A DNA stretch of 64,000 nucleotides. Source: Candidatus Ruthenibacterium merdavium (GTDB taxonomy: Bacteria > Bacillota > Clostridia > Oscillospirales > Ruminococcaceae). A model generated the notes under the pieces. That model saw only the letters and a list, made by a program, of their open reading frames with translations, did no database searches and had not been told where the DNA came from. Below are positions 30,310 through 38,693 of the stretch, one piece after another. How positions within the stretch are numbered: position 1 is the first letter of the stretch; every line of letters starts with the position of its first letter. The stretch lies in assembly GCA_019119935.1 (NCBI GenBank), contig DWWA01000049.1, positions 1-64,000 on the forward strand, written 5' to 3'. The position numbers and the translations under genes were made by a program.

Positions 30310-31650
30310 TCAGCAGCCGCAGACGTCGCCGTGGTAGCACTCGGCGCCCCATGTGCCGGAGGCCGCATTCACAAAGGCACGCACGCGGTAGGTGCGCGTT
30401 TTGCACATGCTTTCCGTTTCCGGCAGTACAAAACGAATGTGGCTCAAACGCATATCGGTGCAGCCGCGGGAGGAAGGTGCCGTCACCGTCATGGCTTTAA
30501 AGCCGCGCGTCACTTCACCGCAGGAGGTCAGCTCTGTCACTAAAATTCCAACAGCAACACTGCGGTGCGGGCACAGGTTTTTCAGCGTCATGGATACGGT
30601 CAGCATCCGGCCCATATCCGGCACGCAAATGCCGCCGAGGTCTGCGCAAATGGAGTCCACACACGCAGGAGCCGTTACTTCTACGGCTTCGGGGCAGTCC
30701 TCACACACGTCTTTCGTAACGGTGATCATCGGGTTGGGGAAAGTCGGGCTTTCCTGGGCTTCATCCACCAGACAAATGCTCTTATTGACCGGCATTTTTC
30801 CGGTTTTCTTGCAGCGGTCCTTCAGCGTAAAGCGCAAGGTTGCCGTCTGCTGCTCGGAAACAGCCAGCTCGTCAATGTACCACTGCAAAGAACCGTCCGG
30901 CATTTCCTGAACACTTCCGAAATTGGGCGTGTCAATCGCGGCAATCTCAAAGGCGGGGTTCGGGGTTTCGTAAATGGTGATGTCCTTTGCACCCGGCACC
31001 AAAATCGACTGTGCGATATTTTTGAACGCTTCAATGATTTCAGCTTCTGTGGGGGCAATCAGCACATACTGAGAATCCGGGTTCGAGGCCCACTCTTTCA
31101 AAAGCTCCTCGTTGATGCCGTCGGTTCCGGTGTAACCGATGCAGTAAATTTCCACGCCGTCCTGCTTCATCATGTTGGCAATGGGGGTGGGGTTCACGCC
31201 GATGGTGGGTTCGCCGTCGGTAAACAAAATCATCATTTTGCGGCTTGCCTGCGAAGCGTGCAGCATCGCCTGTGCCTGTGCAAAGGCGTCGCCGGTATTG
31301 GTGTTGCCGTCTGCCACAAGGCCGTCTACGGCCGCATCCAGCACATCCACCTGCTGGGTGAGCGGTGCGTCAATCACGGCGCTGTTGGCAAAGCTGATGA
31401 TGCCAATGCGGTTTTGTCCTGCCAGCGTATCGCCGCCTTGTGCCAGCAGCTCGATGAATTCTTTTGCCGCTTTTTTGAGGCTTTGCAGTGCGCTTCCTTT
31501 CATGCTGCCGGAGCGGTCGAGCACCATTGCGATATCTACGGGGCGAATTTCAGATTCCGGTGCAGCCGTTACGGACAACGTGACGTGAAATGTACCGCCG
31601 CTGCTGATTTCGGTGCGGTCTGCCGTTTTGTTTACGGAAAGAATCGGCAT
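30310..31650 (-). CDS. von Willebrand factor A domain protein with Cys-rich C-terminal region
   Basis: A 446-residue protein. Residues about 38-220 form a vWA domain with an intact metal-ion-dependent adhesion site: D45-R-S47-G-S49, the Thr in T-N-T-G-D and T-D-G-E-P. The C-terminal half (about 280-446) has beta-rich segments and many cysteines (C-E-D-C, C-x5-C-x6-C, C-Y-H-G-D-V-C-G-C at the end). No signal peptide or membrane anchor is visible, so it should be cytoplasmic or released by another route. It is a single gene. The binding partner is unknown; the Cys-rich end may hold metal. Confidence 0.75.
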   Translation of the reverse strand: MPILSVNKTADRTEISSGGTFHVTLSVTAAPESEIRPVDIAMVLDRSGSMKGSALQSLKKAAKEFIELLAQGGDTLAGQNRIGIISFANSAVIDAPLTQQVDVLDAAVDGLVADGNTNTGDAFAQAQAMLHASQASRKMMILFTDGEPTIGVNPTPIANMMKQDGVEIYCIGYTGTDGINEELLKEWASNPDSQYVLIAPTEAEIIEAFKNIAQSILVPGAKDITIYETPNPAFEIAAIDTPNFGSVQEMPDGSLQWYIDELAVSEQQTATLRFTLKDRCKKTGKMPVNKSICLVDEAQESPTFPNPMITVTKDVCEDCPEAVEVTAPACVDSICADLGGICVPDMGRMLTVSMTLKNLCPHRSVAVGILVTELTSCGEVTRGFKAMTVTAPSSRGCTDMRLSHIRFVLPETESMCKTRTYRVRAFVNAASGTWGAECYHGDVCGC

Positions 31651-31881
31651 AACAATCTTCCTTTCTTTGGGCGTTTAAATTTTGTGCAACGCACAACCCT
31701 TTCAAAACCTGCCCTTCGGCAAGCTTCTATGAGCATCGTATGCCAAAGCACCCCACAAGGTTCAAAGCTTTCTCCAAGGTTTTTCAGCGTCTTTTTCCCG
31801 TTTTTGCAAAACGGCTTTACAGCTCGTGTAAAACGCGCTGATTGCTTATTTTTCAGATACTTTAAAAATTTTTGACAAATT

Positions 31882-31953
31882 AAAATTGATAATCGTTTTC
31901 ATATTGACACGACAACGAGAAGCTTTTATAATATGAAAACGGTTATCAATTTT
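31882..31953. promoter_or_regulatory. Twin Fur/Zur-type operators flanking the zinc-operon promoter
   Basis: Two 24-base sites, 31882-31905 and 31930-31953, are inverted copies of each other with one mismatch. Each holds a TGATAAT/TGAAAAC Fur-box-like pair. One covers the edge of the -35 box, the other the -10 box and start site. Zur binding is inferred from the first gene of the operon. Confidence 0.7.
31904..31932 (+). promoter_or_regulatory. Promoter of the zur-znu operon
   Basis: A consensus TTGACA (31904-31909) and TATAAT (31927-31932) are 17 bases apart. Confidence 0.85.
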
Positions 31954-32024
31954 ATATTCAATCACAAAACGCCGATTTTTCGGCGCTTATCTTACAAGGT
32001 TTAAACGAAAGGGAGCGTTCTGAA

Positions 32025-32486
32025 TTGGGAGCGAAAGGGCCGTATCAAACAAAACAGCTGACGCAGCTGACCGAATATTTGAAGCGCTTTGAAGGACAGC
32101 ATGTGACCGCCTCTGAAATTTGCGAAGGCTTGCAAAAGCAAGGCGTTTCCATAGGCACCGCCACCGTTTACCGCAATCTGGAACGGCTGGTTTCGCAAGG
32201 TGTTGCGGCGAAATACACCGTGGAAAATACGCACAGCGCGTGCTTTGAATACTTGGGCGAAGGTCACAGGGAACGGCATACCCCCTGCGTACACTGCAAA
32301 TGTGAATCGTGCGGCACGCTCATTCACTTAAACTGTCATATTTTGGAAGATATTTCCGAGCATGTGCTCAGCGCGCATGGGTTTGCACTCAATCCAACGC
32401 GCACCGTATTTTACGGCGTATGCGAAGCCTGCCGCACCGGCGCAAAAACTTCCGCCGGCCGTACCGCTTGCCATCACCACGAATAA
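32025..32486 (+). CDS. zur: Fur-family regulator, probably zinc-responsive Zur
   Basis: A 153-residue Fur-family repressor. The N-terminal winged helix has T-A-T-V-Y-R-N-L-E-R-L. Structural zinc cysteines are in C-V-H-C-K-C-E-S-C-G and C-E-A-C. The tail ends in Cys-His-His-His. TTG 32025 is the start, with AAAGGGAG about 9 bases ahead. It heads an operon with a zinc ABC transporter, hence Zur rather than Fur or PerR. It probably represses its own operon. Confidence 0.8.
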   Translation: MGAKGPYQTKQLTQLTEYLKRFEGQHVTASEICEGLQKQGVSIGTATVYRNLERLVSQGVAAKYTVENTHSACFEYLGEGHRERHTPCVHCKCESCGTLIHLNCHILEDISEHVLSAHGFALNPTRTVFYGVCEACRTGAKTSAGRTACHHHE

Positions 32487-32499
32487 ACGGAGGTCTTTT

Positions 32500-33564
32500 A
32501 TGTTAAAACGCATTCTTTCTGCTTTTTTTGCCTGCTGCACTGCAGTGGGTGTTCTAACCGCCTGCGGCAGCCCGGCACCGCAAACGCAAGCGCAGGGAGC
32601 CGCCGTTTCCTCTTTGGCTGCGGACGGCAAGGTACAAATTGTGACTACCATTTTCCCGCTTTATGACTGGACGCGCCAAATTCTGGGACAAGAAGTCAAG
32701 GAGAACGCCGACTTGCAGTTTTTACTGGGCGACGGAGTGGATTTTCACAACTACCAAGCGACAGCAAAGGACATTTTAACCGTTTCGCAGGCAGACTTGC
32801 TCGTTTATGTGGGCGGCACATCAGATGCCTGGATTGAGCAGGCGTGTGAGCAAAACCCGAATCCGAACCGCGTGGAAATCAATTTGATGGAACTGCTCGC
32901 TGACCGCTTAAAAACCGAAGAGCTGGTAGAGGGCATGGAGCACAGCCATGAAGACGAAGACGAGCATGAGCACACCTCCGAAGAGGAAGCCGCTTTGCAC
33001 GACGAGCATGACGGCGATGCTGTTTATGACGAACATGTGTGGCTCTCTGTGAAAAATGCAGAAATTGTCTGTGATGCATTACAGAAAGCGCTGTCGGACC
33101 TGATGCCGCAGCACTCACAGCAGATTGAAGAAAACGCCGCGGCTTATCAAGCAGAGCTTTCCGCTTTGGACAAGCAATTCCGGCAAGCCGCAGACAGTGC
33201 ATCCACGAAAACGCTGATGTTTGCCGACCGTTTCCCTTTCCGCTACCTGACGGATGACTACGGCCTTTCCTACTACGCAGCCTTCACCGGCTGCTCCACC
33301 GACACGCAAGCCAGCTTTGAAACCATTAGCTTCTTATCGGAAAAGGTGAGCGAGCTCTCGCTTCAAACTATTTTAACCATCGATGACTCCAACGGAAAAA
33401 TCGCACAGACTGTGGCACAGAACAGCCGCGGCACTGCGCCGGAAATTTTGAGCATGAACTCCATGCAGTCTATCACGCGCGCGCAGGCGGACGAAGGCGT
33501 CACCTATGTTTCTGTGATGCAGGACAACTTAACCGTTCTTCGCACGGCGCTGGCATGCGCATAA
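32500..33564 (+). CDS. znuA: Zinc ABC transporter substrate-binding lipoprotein
   Basis: A 354-residue cluster A-I (ZnuA/AdcA) lipoprotein that captures Zn2+ outside the membrane. The signal peptide ends in the lipobox L-T-A-C with Cys22. A His/Asp/Glu-rich loop spans about residues 148-180, and the N-domain metal ligand is in D-F-H-N-Y. The frame is open upstream, but ATG 32500 follows GGAGG by 6 bases and starts the signal peptide. It is 13 bases after zur. Confidence 0.92.
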   Translation: MLKRILSAFFACCTAVGVLTACGSPAPQTQAQGAAVSSLAADGKVQIVTTIFPLYDWTRQILGQEVKENADLQFLLGDGVDFHNYQATAKDILTVSQADLLVYVGGTSDAWIEQACEQNPNPNRVEINLMELLADRLKTEELVEGMEHSHEDEDEHEHTSEEEAALHDEHDGDAVYDEHVWLSVKNAEIVCDALQKALSDLMPQHSQQIEENAAAYQAELSALDKQFRQAADSASTKTLMFADRFPFRYLTDDYGLSYYAAFTGCSTDTQASFETISFLSEKVSELSLQTILTIDDSNGKIAQTVAQNSRGTAPEILSMNSMQSITRAQADEGVTYVSVMQDNLTVLRTALACA

Positions 33565-33583
33565 TGCAAAGCAGGAGGACACA

Positions 33584-34297
33584 ATGGCACAAATTACCGC
33601 AGAAAATTTACAGCTTGGCTATGAGAAGAGCCTTTTGGATGAGCCGTTGAATTTTTGCGTGGAAGAAGGCAGCTATCTTTGCATCGTCGGTGAAAATGGC
33701 TGCGGAAAATCCACCTTATTGAAAACACTGCTCGGCCTGAACCCTGTTTTAAGCGGCCAGATTCACTTTGCAAAAGAAGTACAAAACGGTGCTGTGGGCT
33801 ATCTGCCGCAGCAAACTGCACTTCAGCGCGATTTTCCCGCCTCGGTGCGTGAGGTAGTGCTTTCGGGCTTTCAGGCACAGTGCGGCCTGCGTCCGTTCTA
33901 CACGCGCGCACAAAAAGCTCAGGCTGCGGCGCACATCAAGCGGCTGGGCTTAGAGGGCGTGGAAAAACGCTGTTACCGCGAGCTTTCCGGCGGACAGCAG
34001 CAGCGCGTGCTGTTGGCGCGCGCCCTGTGCGCCACCAAAAAATTGCTGATTTTAGACGAGCCCGTTTCGGGGCTGGATCCGAAAGCAACTGCCGATATGT
34101 ATGCAATGATTGAATCGCTCAATCAAAAAGACGGCATCACCATCATTATGGTGTCGCATGACGTACAAGCAGCACTGGCTTATCCCACGCATATTCTGCA
34201 TCTCGGCGAAACCGTTTTTTTCGGCACGCGCGAAGCATATTTAGAGAGCAGTATCGGCCGCCGTTTTGCGGCGTGGAAAGGCGGTGAAGGCGCATGA
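33584..34297 (+). CDS. znuC: Zinc ABC transporter ATP-binding protein
   Basis: A 237-residue ATPase with Walker A G-E-N-G-C-G-K-S-T, Q-loop Q-Q, signature L-S-G-G-Q-Q-Q-R, Walker B L-L-I-L-D-E-P and the switch His in V-S-H-D. GCAGGAGG precedes ATG 33584. It overlaps the permease gene by four bases. Confidence 0.93.
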   Translation: MAQITAENLQLGYEKSLLDEPLNFCVEEGSYLCIVGENGCGKSTLLKTLLGLNPVLSGQIHFAKEVQNGAVGYLPQQTALQRDFPASVREVVLSGFQAQCGLRPFYTRAQKAQAAAHIKRLGLEGVEKRCYRELSGGQQQRVLLARALCATKKLLILDEPVSGLDPKATADMYAMIESLNQKDGITIIMVSHDVQAALAYPTHILHLGETVFFGTREAYLESSIGRRFAAWKGGEGA

Positions 34298-35145
34298 CAC
34301 AGCTTTTAGAAAAGCTTTTATTCTATTGGCAATACCCCTTTGTGCAATACGCGCTGATTGTCGGCGTGCTGATTGCACTGTGCGCCTCTTTGCTGGGAGT
34401 CACGCTCGTTTTAAAGCGCTTTTCGTTTATCGGTGACGGCCTGTCGCATGTGGCCTTCGGCGGCATCTGTATTGCCTCTGTGCTGAATTTAACAAACGAA
34501 ATGCTGCTTGTTCTCCCCTTGACGATGATTTGCGCCGTTATTTTACTGCACACCGGGCAAAACGCCAAACTCAAAGGCGACGCGACCGTCGCGATGTTTT
34601 CCGTCGGTTCTTTGGCCATCGGCTACCTTTTGATGAATATGTTCTCCACTTCCTCAAACCTGTCGGGCGACGTTTGCACAACACTGTTTGGCGCCACGTC
34701 GATCCTGACGCTTCAGCCATTTGAGGTTTGGCTTTGCATCGGCTTATCCCTGGCAGTTGTCGCCGTATTTATTTTGTTTTACCACAAGATTTTTGCCGTC
34801 ACGTTTGACGAAACCTTTGCCCAGGCTACCGGCGTGCGCGCCTCGCTTTACAATTTGCTGATCGCTGTGGTGATTGCCGTCATCATTGTACTTGCAATGA
34901 ACCTCGTGGGCTCTCTCTTAATTTCTGCTCTTGTCATCTTCCCCGCCCTGGCGGCCATGCGCGTATTTAAAAGCTTTTTGTCCGTCACTATTTGCGCAGC
35001 GGTGTTTGCCGTGGTGTGCGCCTTGGTTGGTATTCTGGTTGCCGTTATCGCGGGAACCCCGGTCGGCTCCACCATTGTTGCCGCAAATCTCATCGGCTTT
35101 TTCCTCTTTTCAGTTGTGGGACGTATTGCAGGAGGGCGCGCATGA
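34294..35145 (+). CDS. znuB: Zinc ABC transporter permease
   Basis: A 283-residue ABC-3 family membrane protein with eight or so hydrophobic segments and the typical G-D-G-L-S-H-V-A-F-G-G segment near residue 47. Start and stop overlap the neighbouring genes by four bases, so znuC, znuB and the lipoprotein are translationally coupled. Confidence 0.92.
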   Translation: MTQLLEKLLFYWQYPFVQYALIVGVLIALCASLLGVTLVLKRFSFIGDGLSHVAFGGICIASVLNLTNEMLLVLPLTMICAVILLHTGQNAKLKGDATVAMFSVGSLAIGYLLMNMFSTSSNLSGDVCTTLFGATSILTLQPFEVWLCIGLSLAVVAVFILFYHKIFAVTFDETFAQATGVRASLYNLLIAVVIAVIIVLAMNLVGSLLISALVIFPALAAMRVFKSFLSVTICAAVFAVVCALVGILVAVIAGTPVGSTIVAANLIGFFLFSVVGRIAGGRA

Positions 35146-35621
35146 AAAAACATCTTTTCATCCTCTCGGCGGCGTATTCCTGTCTAATCTTTTGCTGTTC
35201 GTGCGGGCAAAGTGCACCGTCCGAAGAACCGACCCGACTTTCTGTTTCCACTGCTTCAAACAGCGCCGAAGTCGATGTAGATTTAACACAAATCAGCGAC
35301 ACGGTGCGCTTTGCAGAACTTTATAATATCACGCTTGACCCGAAAAGCTATGAGGGCAAAACCATTCGGATGAGCGGGCAGTTTCGTGAGTTTCCCTATT
35401 TGGAGGGTGGACAGACATACTATGCCGTAGTAGTGCAGGATGCAGGCGCTTGCTGCATTCAGGGCCTAGAGGTTGTGCTGGACGAAGAAAGCACAGCTTC
35501 TTACCCGGAGAATGACAGCATGGTAACGGTGGAAGGCACACTGGAAACGTATGAATCCGGCACAATTGTCTATTCGCGTCTGCGCGTCAATGAGTTTCAA
35601 ATCAATGAGTCCGGCTCCTAA
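35142..35621 (+). CDS. Small lipoprotein with OB-fold-like domain, in the zinc operon
   Basis: A 159-residue secreted protein. A signal peptide of about 20 residues ends in a lipobox-like C-C-S-C. The mature part (about 45-155) has the alternating strands and Y-E-G-K-x-I-R-M-S-G-Q-F start of small OB-fold-like lipoproteins often placed beside zinc transporters in Clostridia. It starts inside the znuB stop as ATGA, so it belongs to the operon. A role in zinc handling is inferred from context only. Confidence 0.7.
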   Translation: MKKHLFILSAAYSCLIFCCSCGQSAPSEEPTRLSVSTASNSAEVDVDLTQISDTVRFAELYNITLDPKSYEGKTIRMSGQFREFPYLEGGQTYYAVVVQDAGACCIQGLEVVLDEESTASYPENDSMVTVEGTLETYESGTIVYSRLRVNEFQINESGS

Positions 35622-35630
35622 CCGAAAAAC

Positions 35631-35687
35631 AAAAGCTGTACTTTCTGTCTTGCATTGTGGCAAGGGCAGAAAATACAGCTTTTTTTG
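35631..35687 (+). terminator. Terminator of the zinc operon
   Basis: Long arms (AAAGCTGTA...CTTGC with GCAAG...TACAGCTTT) form an imperfect hairpin followed by seven T residues, 10 bases after the lipoprotein stop. Confidence 0.8.
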
Positions 35688-35716
35688 ACGGAAACTTTTC
35701 TTTTTTCAAAAAGGCT

Positions 35717-36967
35717 TTACAGAGTGCCTGCTTCTTTCTTTTCGCCCGCGGTCAGCCGGTCCTCTGATGACATTCTGCTTTTGCACACGGGCTGGGTATA
35801 CGCAAGCCCGCACGGCTGCGGCCGCATGCGGCACAGCGCGGCAAAATCCACTGCGGCGGCATGTGCCTTTGCGGCACAGCGGCAGGTGTCATTTACCCGC
35901 GAAAGCGCAGAAAGGCTTGTGCTGAGGGGAAGCTTCGGCTGGGCCTGCTTCAAAACGTCAAACCCTGCTTTGCTTGCGCCCAGCACATGCAAGTACGGCG
36001 GCAGCGGTGCAAGCGCATCGGTATACCCAAGCGCCGCGTCCATGATCAACCGACGCAGACGCGCTGTCGGATAGCGCTTTGTTTTTAGCCGTTCCAAAAG
36101 CTCTTCGGCACTCGCCGCTCTTTGCACCGTGTGATACAGCCGATTGGAAAGCCCTTCTCCTGTTAAGCGAATCTCCCGCATTTGTTCGGGATTCATGGCG
36201 CGCAGGCGGCTCAAAAGCGCGGTGGAGCAGGCGCGGTCATCGCGCAGCAATCCTTCCGTTTGTGCCCTTTTATACAAAATCAAACTTTCCGGCGGAACAT
36301 ACGGCGAAAGCGCATCGACACCTTTTTCCCGCCAAAGCCGCCGCAGGTGAGAAGCGCTGGCGTAACAAACCCCCTCATGGCGCCCATCTGCGGCGCTGTC
36401 ATGTGCCGCGCCCACGCGCACAATGGCGAGCGGCTTGATTGCGCTTTTTTCTTTTATTAAAGCGCGGCAGTAATCAATGCCTAAAATATGGTTGGGCTGT
36501 TTGAAAAAATCAGCGTCTTGCCCCAGCAGCTGCGCCGCGGCCTCAGCACGCGCCTGCGGGGCGCTCATACCGCTGTCCAAAGCCCGGCGCATCAGCGGGC
36601 GAAATTCAGGCTGTTCCATTGCCTGCGCCGCTTTTTGCATCTGCTCTTCCCCGGCTGTTTCCGTTCCAAAGCACAGCGCGTCAATGCAGTTCAGCGCGTT
36701 TAGCAAAGATACTGCCGCAAAAGCAAACCCTTCGGAACTTTTGCACGCATAAGGGGCCGGAAGAGCCAGCACTAAATCTGCTCCGGCCGCAAGCGCCGCT
36801 TTTACACGCACGCGATACGGCAGCATTTCACATTCACCGCGCTGCACCAGTCCGGTGCTCATCACACACACCACCGCGTCAAACCCGCGGCGGCGCACCT
36901 CGGCAATCTGCCACGCGTGGCCGTTATGAAACGGATGATATTCCGCCACGATTCCCGCAATTTTCAT
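35717..36967 (-). CDS. tmcAL: tRNA(Met) cytidine acetate ligase TmcAL
   Basis: A 416-residue nucleotidyltransferase-like protein (YlbM family) that makes N4-acetylcytidine at the wobble base of elongator tRNA-Met using acetate and ATP. The HIGH-like motif H-P-F-H-N-G-H is at residues 11-17, with G-L-V-Q-R-G-E next. It lies upstream and divergent from acetate kinase, a fitting but perhaps accidental neighbour. Normal length. Confidence 0.88.
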   Translation of the reverse strand: MKIAGIVAEYHPFHNGHAWQIAEVRRRGFDAVVCVMSTGLVQRGECEMLPYRVRVKAALAAGADLVLALPAPYACKSSEGFAFAAVSLLNALNCIDALCFGTETAGEEQMQKAAQAMEQPEFRPLMRRALDSGMSAPQARAEAAAQLLGQDADFFKQPNHILGIDYCRALIKEKSAIKPLAIVRVGAAHDSAADGRHEGVCYASASHLRRLWREKGVDALSPYVPPESLILYKRAQTEGLLRDDRACSTALLSRLRAMNPEQMREIRLTGEGLSNRLYHTVQRAASAEELLERLKTKRYPTARLRRLIMDAALGYTDALAPLPPYLHVLGASKAGFDVLKQAQPKLPLSTSLSALSRVNDTCRCAAKAHAAAVDFAALCRMRPQPCGLAYTQPVCKSRMSSEDRLTAGEKKEAGTL

Positions 36968-37320
36968 CGTTTGTCTTTCCCTCCCGCCTCATGCTTTTTG
37001 AAAGCAGCTTTTCGCCTTGGGGGCGTCAGCGCGTGCCGAATCGTTTCCTCTTTTTTCCGAAAAGACTGTGTGTCAGGGCATTTGTGTCAAAACGCCTGCA
37101 GAGTCTCCAAAAAATGGACGTTTTACTTTACATTTATGCTTATAAACACCGAAAAAAAACTTCTGCAAAACCTGCAAAGGCGTTTTTTCGTTTCCTCTCT
37201 TGAAAAACCGTTGTTTCGATTATATAATAAATAATTAGGCAGATAAAGTCTTTTCGTTCGATTTTTAAAATAGAAAGTGTCGGGCAGGCTTGTTTGCGAT
37301 TTGTATTGGAGGAAAAGAAA
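36968..37320. other. Divergent intergenic region between tmcAL and ackA
   Basis: A region of 353 bases without a gene. The only clear signal is the ackA promoter at 37200-37228; I could not find a convincing tmcAL promoter. Confidence 0.6.
37200..37228 (+). promoter_or_regulatory. Promoter of ackA
   Basis: TTGAAA (37200-37205) and TATAAT (37223-37228) are separated by 17 bases, about 90 bases ahead of the ackA start. Confidence 0.75.
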
Positions 37321-38523
37321 ATGAATGTTCTCGTAATCAATTGTGGTTCCAGCTCTTTGAAGTATCAGCTGATCAACATGCAGGATGAAAGCGTTTTGTG
37401 CAAAGGCTTGTGCGAACGCATCGGCATTGACGGAAGCCGTATCATCCACAAGGCAAACGGCGGCGAGTGGACACAGGAGGTTGACTTCCCCACCCACACC
37501 GAGGCTTTCATGAAAGTTGTAGAAATGATGACGCAGGGCGAAGGCGCTGTGGTGAAAGATAAGAGCGAAATTTCCGCCATCGGTCACCGTGTCGTGCAGG
37601 GCGCAGAGTTCTTCACCAAGTCTGAAATCGTCACCGACGCCATCATCGACAAAATTGAGGAAATCGCTCCTCTGGCTCCCGTGCACAACATGGCACACGT
37701 TCAGGGCCTGCGCAGCGCAAAGGCTGTCTTCGGTGAGAACGTTCCCAACGTGGTTGTGTTCGACACCACCTTCCATCAGACGATGCCTCCGAAAGCTTTC
37801 GTGTATGGCGTTCCCTACGAGATGTATGAGAAATACTCCATCCGCCGTTACGGCGCACACGGCACCAGCCACCGCTATGTCAGCATGGCAGCTGCCAAAT
37901 ATCTGGGCCGCAATGACCTCAAGATGGTTACCTGCCATCTCGGCAACGGCAGCTCCATTACCGCTGTGGAAAACGGCAAATGCATCGACACCAGCATGGG
38001 TCTCACCCCGCTGGCCGGCGTGCTGATGGGCACCCGCTGCGGCGACGTTGACCCCTCTGTTGTCACTTACATGGAGCAGAAGCTCGGCATCCATGGTCAG
38101 GAGATGGCCGATTACCTCAACAAAAACTCCGGCTTGCTCGGCATTTCCGGCGTTTCCAGCGACAAACGCGACGTAGAAAACGCCGCCAAAGAAGGCAACA
38201 AGCGCGCTCAGCTGGCTGAGGATATGCTGAACTATCAGATTAAGAAATACATCGGCGCGTACTCCGCAGCGATGGGCGGCCTTGACTGCATCGTGTTCAC
38301 CGGCGGTATCGGCGAAAATGATGCTGCGCTGCGCACCGCTGTTTGCGAAAACATGGAGTATCTCGGCGTTGCTCCCGTCGACCCCGAAAAGAACAAAATG
38401 CGCGGCCTCGACATCAACGACATCTCCGGCGAAGGCAGCCGTGTGAAGGTGCTCGTGATTTGCACCAACGAGGAATTGATGATTGCCCGCGATACCAAAG
38501 AATTGGTGGAAGCCGCAAAATAA
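37321..38523 (+). CDS. ackA: Acetate kinase
   Basis: A 400-residue ASKHA-fold kinase that makes ATP and acetate from acetyl phosphate. The N-terminal N-C-G-S-S-S-L-K-Y, H-R-V-V-Q-G, G-A-H-G-T-S-H and C-terminal G-G-I-G-E-N motifs are present. ATG 37321 has TTGGAGG ahead. No pta gene lies next to it. A terminator follows at 38563. Confidence 0.96.
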   Translation: MNVLVINCGSSSLKYQLINMQDESVLCKGLCERIGIDGSRIIHKANGGEWTQEVDFPTHTEAFMKVVEMMTQGEGAVVKDKSEISAIGHRVVQGAEFFTKSEIVTDAIIDKIEEIAPLAPVHNMAHVQGLRSAKAVFGENVPNVVVFDTTFHQTMPPKAFVYGVPYEMYEKYSIRRYGAHGTSHRYVSMAAAKYLGRNDLKMVTCHLGNGSSITAVENGKCIDTSMGLTPLAGVLMGTRCGDVDPSVVTYMEQKLGIHGQEMADYLNKNSGLLGISGVSSDKRDVENAAKEGNKRAQLAEDMLNYQIKKYIGAYSAAMGGLDCIVFTGGIGENDAALRTAVCENMEYLGVAPVDPEKNKMRGLDINDISGEGSRVKVLVICTNEELMIARDTKELVEAAK

Positions 38524-38562
38524 AAAGCGCCGCTTTGCAACGCAATCCGTGCAAAAAATTTC

Positions 38563-38600
38563 ATCCTCCCTTCCGCTTTGCGGCCAAGGGAGGATTTTTT
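38563..38600 (+). terminator. Terminator of ackA
   Basis: ATCCTCCCTTCCGC pairs with GCGGCCAAGGGAGGAT (one bulge) and is followed by six T residues. Confidence 0.85.
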
Positions 38601-38608
38601 GAAAAAAC

Positions 38609-38631
38609 ACTTGAAATACTAGTATACAAGT
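38609..38631. promoter_or_regulatory. Palindromic operator over the dehydrogenase-operon promoter
   Basis: A 23-base near-palindrome centred on CTAG (ACTTG..ATACTAGTAT..AAGT) covers the -35 box and spacer. TATAC/GTATA cores are common in operators of GntR-family regulators. The third gene of the operon encodes such a regulator, so it is the likely ligand. Confidence 0.6.
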
Positions 38632-38639
38632 GTTACAAT
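38611..38639 (+). promoter_or_regulatory. Promoter of the dehydrogenase operon
   Basis: TTGAAA (38611-38616) and TACAAT (38634-38639) are 17 bases apart. Confidence 0.75.
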
Positions 38640-38693
38640 GTGCTTAAAGCAAGCGTTTCTTTGGAAAGCTTATTGTTAAAAGAGGGAATCAAA

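Larger units (their letters stand above)
31651..32024 (+). other. Intergenic region ahead of zur
   Basis: A 374-base region without a gene. The left part (31651-31880) shows no clear signal. The right part holds the zinc-operon promoter and its two operators. Confidence 0.6.

Noticed and set aside
37321-38523. Butyrate kinase instead of acetate kinase
   Set aside because: The 400-residue length and N-C-G-S-S-S-L-K-Y start fit AckA; butyrate kinases are shorter and differ there.
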